DNA of 48,406 nucleotides from an uncultured Clostridia bacterium (GTDB taxonomy: Bacteria; Bacillota; Clostridia; Peptostreptococcales; Anaerovoracaceae). The position numbers were made by a program, and so were the translations under genes. Location of the stretch: positions 1 to 48,406 of the forward strand of contig CALZYE010000012.1 of assembly GCA_945830395.1 (NCBI GenBank). The letters are read 5' to 3'. The number at the start of each line of letters is the position of its first letter. Position 1 is the stretch's first letter. This document shows, in pieces, positions 43,041-48,406 of this stretch. The notes below the pieces were generated by a model, which saw nothing but the letters and a program-made list of their open reading frames with translations, made no database searches and was not told the origin of the DNA.

Positions 43041-43829
43041 TTATAGGTAAACTGCCATCGCCATCAAGAGTACACCGAAAATTTCACTGCAGCAAATCTC
43101 GTATCCTGCAATATCACCGCTCATGCCTCCAAGCTGCCACCTTCCATAAGCTCCGCTTATTCCGCCCATTAACGCTCCGGCAAAAATCGCTGAAATCATT
43201 GGAAGTACAACCCTTAGTGCAGACCCCAATGTTAACACAAGTGCGATTAAAACAAAATACACGGCAAGATACATTTTACATTGTTGTCTCTCCTTTTTTG
43301 CATCGTAATTCTCCGCATATTGACTGTGTCCTATAGGCTTATAGTCTAAAATATCGTTGCCTGCAATCAGCCTGCTCAAAACAGGAAGTATAAAAAACGC
43401 TCTTAAGGGAGCCTTATCCCATATCACAATCATAGCCGCATACCATGCCATGAGCAAAAATCCAAGCATTACAACGGCAAACGCACCGACGGTGGGATCC
43501 TTCAAAATCCTTTGCCTGTCCTCAAGGGGTCTTCTCGACAAAATAGCGTCATTGCAGTCCATGAACCCGTCAAGATGAATGAAACCACAGACAGCAAATA
43601 TATAAAAAGTAGAAACTAAGGCAGCTATAGAATCGGGTATTCCGTATTTCATATCAAGGAGCCTCAATACCCAGATTACAGCCATCCACAAAAGTCCGAT
43701 TATGGCGCCCACCAATGGCACAAACACCATCATTAAGTTTTTTAATTTTCCGTCCCATCTCTTATATGGACAAGGCAAAGTGAGAAAATTTCCCCATGCC
43801 ATGAAAAAAGCAGTTACATATCTCATCAT
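43041..43829 (-). CDS. cobS: Adenosylcobinamide-GDP ribazoletransferase (cobalamin synthase)
   Basis: 262-residue membrane enzyme with about six to seven helices joining adenosylcobinamide-GDP and alpha-ribazole. HLDGFMDCNDAILSRR, followed by ILKDPTVGAFAVV, is the CobS signature with its metal-binding acidic residues. ATG 43829 with AGGAAG at 7 bases. Separated from cobU by 100 AT-rich bases, otherwise part of the cob operon. Confidence 0.93.
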   Translation of the reverse strand: MMRYVTAFFMAWGNFLTLPCPYKRWDGKLKNLMMVFVPLVGAIIGLLWMAVIWVLRLLDMKYGIPDSIAALVSTFYIFAVCGFIHLDGFMDCNDAILSRRPLEDRQRILKDPTVGAFAVVMLGFLLMAWYAAMIVIWDKAPLRAFFILPVLSRLIAGNDILDYKPIGHSQYAENYDAKKERQQCKMYLAVYFVLIALVLTLGSALRVVLPMISAIFAGALMGGISGAYGRWQLGGMSGDIAGYEICCSEIFGVLLMAMAVYL

Positions 43830-43929
43830 TTATACTTCCTATACTTTCTATATTCTGTTTCTCTTACTTCTATACTTTATACAGTTTACTCAATTTCACT
43901 AATTTCCTTGACTCTTTCGGTTTGTTCAG

Positions 43930-44478
43930 CTATTGCCTCGGCTTCTTTAATTCCCTGAATGTTCCGAAGCAGGTCTCTATAACGCTGTCACAAATTTTTG
44001 CCGTTTCTCTGTCGCAATGCGCCAAACTTCTCCTGTAGTTTTCCGTCCAATCATCGTAATCTCTCGCATCAGAATAAATATAGTCAGAAACAAACACTGT
44101 ATTTCCCGTTGCCTTCCCAAATCTTATCAAGTCCTCCGCTACCTTAAAGCCTGCCTCTTCATTATAACTTCCGTCAATTCCAAACATCTCATTTTGCAGA
44201 AGCGCCGTTATGCTGTCCATGAGAAAAGCTCCCTCCAAATTAACATCATCCCTCTTCAAAATGCCGCAAAGATTCTTAGGCTGCTCAAGGGTCACAAATC
44301 CCCATCCTTCTCTGTCCTTTATATGCCTTTTTATCCTGAGGTCATCCTCAGGACCTGTAGAAATCATGGTAGCGATGTAATACATCGGGATGTCTTTTCG
44401 CCTTGCCATATCCCTCACCAGCTCCTGCGCGTGATATGACTTACCGTTCTTACATCCTCCGCTGATAAAAATATTCAT
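43930..44478 (-). CDS. cobU: Adenosylcobinamide kinase / adenosylcobinamide-phosphate guanylyltransferase
   Basis: 182 residues, normal CobU length. P-loop GGCKNGKS (7-14), YIATMISTGPEDDLRIKRH with H52 as the likely guanylylated residue, and WGFVTLEQP. Phosphorylates adenosylcobinamide and adds GMP. Start 44478 is 2 bases after the cobT stop. Confidence 0.92.
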   Translation of the reverse strand: MNIFISGGCKNGKSYHAQELVRDMARRKDIPMYYIATMISTGPEDDLRIKRHIKDREGWGFVTLEQPKNLCGILKRDDVNLEGAFLMDSITALLQNEMFGIDGSYNEEAGFKVAEDLIRFGKATGNTVFVSDYIYSDARDYDDWTENYRRSLAHCDRETAKICDSVIETCFGTFRELKKPRQ

Positions 44479-44480
44479 GA

Positions 44481-45614
44481 TTAAAAGAAATTTCCCTTTC
44501 TTATTTCATCCAAGTACGCGTCATCTATGGCTCCTTCCGCCAAGGTTTTCATTATATCCATGGCTGCACAAGCTGCCTCCATAGCCTTAAATGCCACCGG
44601 GCATCCGCTTCCCTCTCCCAATCTCATATCCAACTCAAACATAGGGTGAAGCCCCAAGCGCTCCATAGCCGTCACATACCCAATCTCCTTGGACTTATGA
44701 GAAGCGAACATATAATCTCTCGCCAAAGGATTAAACTCGCTTGCTATCACCGCTGCCACCATGGAAATAAAGCCGTCTATAACTACAGGCATTCTGTTTC
44801 GTGCCGCACCTAAGAAGCAGCCTGCCATGGCACAGATGTCAAAACCTCCCACTGCAGCTAATTTATCCAGAGTGTCCTTATCCCTGCAGGCATCTGCCGA
44901 ATCCCTTACAATTAAGATTTTTTTCGCAAGCCCCTCATCATTAAGGCCTCCGCCTCGTCCCACAAGCTCCTCCGCAGAAGTTCCCGTAACAGCTCTTAAA
45001 AGGCAGGAGCTGGTAGTGGTATTTCCAATTCCCATCTCTCCTATTCCGCAAAGCTCAATTCCCGCAGCTTTCATCGCATCTGCCGCCTCAAAACCCGTAA
45101 GCATGGCATCTACAGCTTGCCTCCTCGTCATTGCATTTTCTTTTGCAAGGTTTTTCGTTCCTTTCTCTATCTTTCTGTATACGATTTTCTTGGAGATTTC
45201 CCCCTCTTCATTTATCATGTCGTCTGTGTACAATTCTTTAGGAATTTCCTCTGCAACACCCATATCTATATCCAAAATATCAATTCCAAAATACTTTGCC
45301 TGTGAACTGACACCTGTTATTCTTCTGGTAAAATTTATAGTTTGCGCCATAGTCACAGATTGCGGAGCAGAAGCTACTCCCTCAAAAACCACCCCGTTAT
45401 CGGAACAAAACAGGGCAATGCACTGTTTTTTCAGAGAATTACCCGTCACCTTTCCGGTGATTCCCGCCATCCTTATCGAAATATCCTCAAGTCTTCCGAG
45501 GCTGCCCGGAACCTTTGCAAGGGAATCTTGGCGCAGCTTGGCCTCATCCATAGCAGACATGTTAAGTTCAGCGATTTCTCCGATAAGCGTCAATAATTTT
45601 TCTTCGTGATTCAT
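44481..45614 (-). CDS. cobT: Nicotinate-nucleotide--dimethylbenzimidazole phosphoribosyltransferase
   Basis: 377 residues. SLGRLEDISIRMAGITG, FCSDNGVV, GIGEMGIGNTTTSS and GEGSGCPVAF with the catalytic E334 are family marks. Makes alpha-ribazole phosphate for the lower ligand of cobalamin. ATG 45614, with GGAG 8 bases upstream. First gene of the nucleotide-loop operon. The 154-base upstream gap is too short for a cobalamin riboswitch and none of its conserved boxes is seen. Confidence 0.94.
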   Translation of the reverse strand: MNHEEKLLTLIGEIAELNMSAMDEAKLRQDSLAKVPGSLGRLEDISIRMAGITGKVTGNSLKKQCIALFCSDNGVVFEGVASAPQSVTMAQTINFTRRITGVSSQAKYFGIDILDIDMGVAEEIPKELYTDDMINEEGEISKKIVYRKIEKGTKNLAKENAMTRRQAVDAMLTGFEAADAMKAAGIELCGIGEMGIGNTTTSSCLLRAVTGTSAEELVGRGGGLNDEGLAKKILIVRDSADACRDKDTLDKLAAVGGFDICAMAGCFLGAARNRMPVVIDGFISMVAAVIASEFNPLARDYMFASHKSKEIGYVTAMERLGLHPMFELDMRLGEGSGCPVAFKAMEAACAAMDIMKTLAEGAIDDAYLDEIRKGNFF

Positions 45615-45702
45615 CCTTCTTTCTCCTGTTCGCCATTCAATGCCGTGATAATTTCCGTTGACATTTTAATTACTATTTTAATTCATATTATCACATTTTT
45701 CA

Positions 45703-45731
45703 TTGCATTAGAACCTGTATTTTAATATAAT
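45703..45731 (+). promoter_or_regulatory. Promoter TTGCAT-17-TATAAT of the DMT transporter gene
   Basis: -35 TTGCAT (45703-45708), 17-base spacer, -10 TATAAT (45726-45731), leader of about 30 bases. Confidence 0.65.
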
Positions 45732-45768
45732 CAAGTCAGAGTTAAATTTCAAAATCGGAGAGAAAATT

Positions 45769-46701
45769 ATGAGTAAGAGAATGAAAAGTGATTTGTTATT
45801 ACTGTTAACCGCCTTCATTTGGGGTTCTGCTTTCGTTGCACAGAAGGTCGGAGCGGATATCGGAACTTTCACATTTAACGGTGTCAGAACCTTTATCGGG
45901 GGACTTTCCCTAATTCCCGTAATTCTCGTTCTTGGCGCGATGTCCAAAAATAAAACTTCCAAAGAGGATATAAGCGCCGAAGAAAAAGCAAAAGAAAGAA
46001 ATACACTTATACTTGGAGGTGTATGCTGCGGAATTGCGCTTTTCGCAGCTTCCACCGTGCAACAATACGGTGTAGCCTTTACAACGGCAGGCAAGTCGGG
46101 ATTTATCACATCCCTGTACTGTATCATCGTGCCTATTATCTCTATTTTCTTGGGGAAAAGGGTCAGAAAAATCATCTGGTTATGCGCCCTTATAGGAATC
46201 TTCGGTCTTTACCTTCTTACCATGAAGCCTGACGAGGGATTCCACATACAGAAAGGGGATTTCTTCGTACTTCTATGTGCCTTTGCATTTGCAATCCACA
46301 TCATGATAATCGATTACTTCTCACCTAAGACTGACGGCGTAAAACTTTCCTGCATTCAGTTTCTTGTATCGGGAGGCATCGGAATTGTATGTATGTTTAT
46401 ATTTGAGACACCGCATCTTGCATCTATTCTTGCAAGCTGGTTCCCGATTCTTTATGCAGGGGTATTATCCTGTGGTATAGCCTATACGCTTCAGATTGTG
46501 GCGCAGGCCGACGCAGATCCTTCCGAAGCCTCCCTCATTCTATGTTTGGAATCAGTATTTTCAGTGATAACAGGCGCTATAATGTTGGGTGAAAGCATGT
46601 CCGTAAGAGGATACATAGGCTGCATCCTAATCTTCGGAGCGGTGGTTATGTCCCAGTTGCCCTCCAAGGAAGAAAGGCTGTCAGGGAAAAACAAGAAATA
46701 A
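45769..46701 (+). CDS. EamA/DMT-family transporter
   Basis: 310 residues with ten predicted helices in two EamA repeats. AFIWGSAFVAQKVG at the first helix and LCLESVFSVITGAIMLGE in the second repeat are typical. Substrate unknown; the family exports amino acids and other metabolites. A hydrophilic loop with KNKTSKEDISAEEKAKE lies between helices 2 and 3. ATG 45769 with GGAGAG at 7 bases; own promoter and a strong terminator, so it is a single-gene unit. Confidence 0.9.
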   Translation: MSKRMKSDLLLLLTAFIWGSAFVAQKVGADIGTFTFNGVRTFIGGLSLIPVILVLGAMSKNKTSKEDISAEEKAKERNTLILGGVCCGIALFAASTVQQYGVAFTTAGKSGFITSLYCIIVPIISIFLGKRVRKIIWLCALIGIFGLYLLTMKPDEGFHIQKGDFFVLLCAFAFAIHIMIIDYFSPKTDGVKLSCIQFLVSGGIGIVCMFIFETPHLASILASWFPILYAGVLSCGIAYTLQIVAQADADPSEASLILCLESVFSVITGAIMLGESMSVRGYIGCILIFGAVVMSQLPSKEERLSGKNKK

Positions 46702-46714
46702 AGATCTTCCAAAG

Positions 46715-46741
46715 TGCAGCGTCTATACCATATAGGCTGCA
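46715..46741 (+). repeat. Hairpin after the DMT gene
   Basis: TGCAGC-GT-CTAT-accat-ATAG-GCTGCA, no T run. Lies just before the terminator at 46768. Confidence 0.5.
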
Positions 46742-46767
46742 TGAAACATATAAAAACACGATTTTTT

Positions 46768-46798
46768 ACGAGCTGTATTGAGATATAGTTCGTTTTTT
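46768..46798 (+). terminator. Terminator of the DMT gene
   Basis: ACGAGCTGTAT-TGAG-ATATAGTTCGT, eleven pairs (three G-U), followed by TTTTTT. Confidence 0.85.
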
Positions 46799-46863
46799 AT
46801 TTGTAAAAGCCTGTAATTTTCCTGCAATATTCCTTTTTTTAATGGCAAAATCGGATTTTTTTC

Positions 46864-46893
46864 TTGAAGATTGTGTGAAAATCTGTATATAAT
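46864..46893 (+). promoter_or_regulatory. Promoter TTGAAG-18-TATAAT of the purine permease
   Basis: -35 TTGAAG (46864-46869), 18-base spacer, -10 TATAAT (46888-46893). The leader of under 40 bases leaves no room for a purine riboswitch. Confidence 0.65.
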
Positions 46894-46937
46894 AGAAGTG
46901 AATTTGTAATTATATTATTTACTTAAAGGAGAATTTT

Positions 46938-48290
46938 ATGGAAAAGTTTTTTAAACTTAAAGAGCACGGGACAGATGTTCGTACAGAAGTAACTGCGGGA
47001 ATTACCACATTTTTGGCAATGGTATACATTCTTGCAGTCAACCCAAACATTTTATCAGCGGCGGGCATGGATAGTGCGGCTGTATTCACTGCAACTGCAA
47101 TCTCGGCAGCCTTTGCTACATTGATTATGGCTTTTTATGCCAATTACCCTGTTGCACTTGCTTCCGGAATGGGTCTAAATGCATACTTTGCCTTCAGCGT
47201 ATGTATCCCCATGGCAAAAGCAGGAATCCAGGATCCATGGAAAATTGCACTTGCTGCGGTTCTTTGTGAAGGTATCATATTTATTCTGCTTTCATTCACC
47301 AACTTCCGCGAGAAACTTGTAAATGATATTCCCGAAAATCTAAAATACGGAATTACTGCAGGTATCGGTTTATTCATAGCAATCGTCGGACTTAAGGGTG
47401 CAGGAATCGTTATAGGAGATCCTTCCACACTTGTTACTTTAGGAAACTTCGGTTCGCCCCAGTTTGTGCTGGCGCTTATCGGACTTATGATTATTGCAAT
47501 CTTAAATCACTATAAGGTTAGAGGAGATATCCTGATTGGAATTTTAGCAACATGGGTTCTGGGAATTATTGCTCAGGAAGCCGGTTGGTATCATGTAGAC
47601 CCTGCAAACGGTGTATTCTCTTTGATTCCAAGTTTTAAGGGAAGCTTTCTTCCAACTAAGATGAATATCTTTGCCTTCGATTTTGACTGGATTGGAAGTC
47701 ATATAATAGATTTTGCTATAATCGTATTCTCCTTCTTGTTCGTCGATATTTTCGATACGGTCGGAACCCTTATCGGTGTAGCGGCAAAGGGTAATTTACT
47801 TGATGAAAACGGAGATCTTCCCCGTGCAAAACATGCTCTGCTTGCCGATGCTCTCGGAACTGTTGCCGGAGCTTGTATCGGAACTTCAACAGTTACTTCA
47901 TATGTTGAATCCAGTGCAGGTGTAGCCGCAGGTGGAAGAACAGGTCTCACATCCTTAGTTACGGCAGGTTTGTTCCTGCTGTCTCTGTTCTTATCCCCAA
48001 TCTTCCTTGCAATCCCCGGATTTGCAACAACTCCGGCTCTACTTTGGGTGGGACTTCTCATGGTCAGCGCTATCAAGAACATGAAGTTCGATGGAGACCT
48101 TGCAGAAATAGTTTCAGGCTTCCTTGCAATTATAATGATGCCTTTCACATATTCTATCGCAAACGGAATCATGTTCGGAATGCTTTCATGGGTAGTAATC
48201 AAAGTATTCACCGGAAAGCTAAAAGACATCAACATCATCATGTGGATCTGCTTTGTACTCTTTGCCCTGAGAATATGGTCACTGTTATAA
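46938..48290 (+). CDS. AzgA-type NCS2 permease (hypoxanthine/guanine/adenine)
   Basis: 450 residues, about 12-14 helices. FFKLKEHGTDVRTEVTAGIT at the start, GMGLNAYFAFSV, and FVDIFDTVGTLIGVA with GTSTVTSYVESSAGVAAGGR are marks of the AzgA/PbuG branch of nucleobase:cation symporters. Imports purine bases for salvage. ATG 46938 with AAAGGAG about 7 bases upstream. Monocistronic as far as visible. Confidence 0.92.
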   Translation: MEKFFKLKEHGTDVRTEVTAGITTFLAMVYILAVNPNILSAAGMDSAAVFTATAISAAFATLIMAFYANYPVALASGMGLNAYFAFSVCIPMAKAGIQDPWKIALAAVLCEGIIFILLSFTNFREKLVNDIPENLKYGITAGIGLFIAIVGLKGAGIVIGDPSTLVTLGNFGSPQFVLALIGLMIIAILNHYKVRGDILIGILATWVLGIIAQEAGWYHVDPANGVFSLIPSFKGSFLPTKMNIFAFDFDWIGSHIIDFAIIVFSFLFVDIFDTVGTLIGVAAKGNLLDENGDLPRAKHALLADALGTVAGACIGTSTVTSYVESSAGVAAGGRTGLTSLVTAGLFLLSLFLSPIFLAIPGFATTPALLWVGLLMVSAIKNMKFDGDLAEIVSGFLAIIMMPFTYSIANGIMFGMLSWVVIKVFTGKLKDINIIMWICFVLFALRIWSLL

Positions 48291-48323
48291 ACTCATAAAA
48301 CAATGAATTGAGTATTACAAAAG

Positions 48324-48351
48324 CCCAAAGTCTAAATTTAAAGACTTCGGG
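48324..48351 (+). terminator. Weak hairpin after the purine permease
   Basis: CCC-A-AAGTCT-loop-AGACTT-C-GGG. No T run follows, so only possible terminator function. The rest of the window end shows nothing else. Confidence 0.35.
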
Positions 48352-48406
48352 GAGCCTGTGAAAAAATCTCTGTAAATTAAACAATACAAAGGTCTTCTAT
48401 GATAAA

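Noticed and set aside
44761-45609. 282-codon plus-strand frame antisense to cobT
   Set aside because: cobT is unambiguous; the antisense frame is Ser/Ala/Pro-rich shadow.
45615-45768. Cobalamin riboswitch before cobT
   Set aside because: Gap too short and AT-rich; none of the conserved riboswitch boxes is seen.
46894-46937. Purine riboswitch before the AzgA permease
   Set aside because: Leader is only about 40 bases, too short for the aptamer.
1-48406. CRISPR arrays, rRNA genes, complete prophage or complete IS
   Set aside because: No regularly spaced repeats, rRNA motifs, phage structural genes or intact transposase were found on either strand.

Overview
The window looks like a chromosomal segment from a low-GC, Gram-positive anaerobe of the class Clostridia (Bacillota). 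Supporting signs are strong AGGAGG-type ribosome binding sites, frequent ATG/TTG starts, a class 1B PyrD with its PyrK electron-transfer partner, the AddB type of recombination nuclease, a Bce-type antimicrobial-peptide sensing module, non-mevalonate isoprenoid synthesis (IspE) and late cobalamin assembly. Species cannot be named from the sequence alone; the gene mix fits the Eubacterium/Mogibacterium-like Clostridia (inference).

Region 1-2800 (minus strand) is an AT-rich accessory patch. It holds a short peptide ORF behind a near-consensus promoter followed by two ABC-2-like membrane proteins. Beside it lie a secreted protein of about 280 residues, a two-helix 72-residue membrane protein, and a 19-codon stub of a second copy of that small gene. 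Region 2833-8599 (minus) is one tightly packed operon read from ddl (cell wall) through a DUF1934 protein, a 34-residue membrane microprotein, a DUF1846 protein, a ClC chloride/proton exchanger and a sugar-isomerase-fold protein. Region 8945-12083 (minus) is a lactococcin-972-type bacteriocin transport cluster (ATPase and large permease) whose bacteriocin gene seems reduced to its C-terminal half next to an insertion-sequence-like end. Then come htrA (plus) and a complete Bce-like module (minus): response regulator, sensor kinase, ATPase, permease.

Region 18496-21550 (minus) is tadA, an Ig-like surface protein, ispE and a GntR/FCD regulator. From 21726 to 27781 (plus) a pyrimidine operon pyrC-pyrK-pyrD-pyrF-pyrE-pyrB-pyrI covers the steps from carbamoyl phosphate to UMP; carAB and pyrR are not in the window. 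A small hypothetical gene, a tRNA-Thr(CGT) and sequence resembling an integrase tail occupy 28088-28863. The block 28869-39750 (minus) is housekeeping: corC-like, secA, prfB (without the usual programmed frameshift), tex and addB. An alpha/beta hydrolase and birA (plus) face a cobalamin nucleotide-loop operon cobT-cobU-cobS-cobU-like-cobC (minus). The window ends with a drug/metabolite transporter and an AzgA-type purine permease (plus).

Main themes worth a second look are the three peptide/bacteriocin-like loci at the left, repeated tandem duplications at gene 3' ends, a probable leaderless tadA transcript, an inverted repeat overlapping the tRNA promoter, an AddB with a degraded P-loop, and a second shortened CobU. 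Product names rest on motif recognition by eye; no database search was possible.
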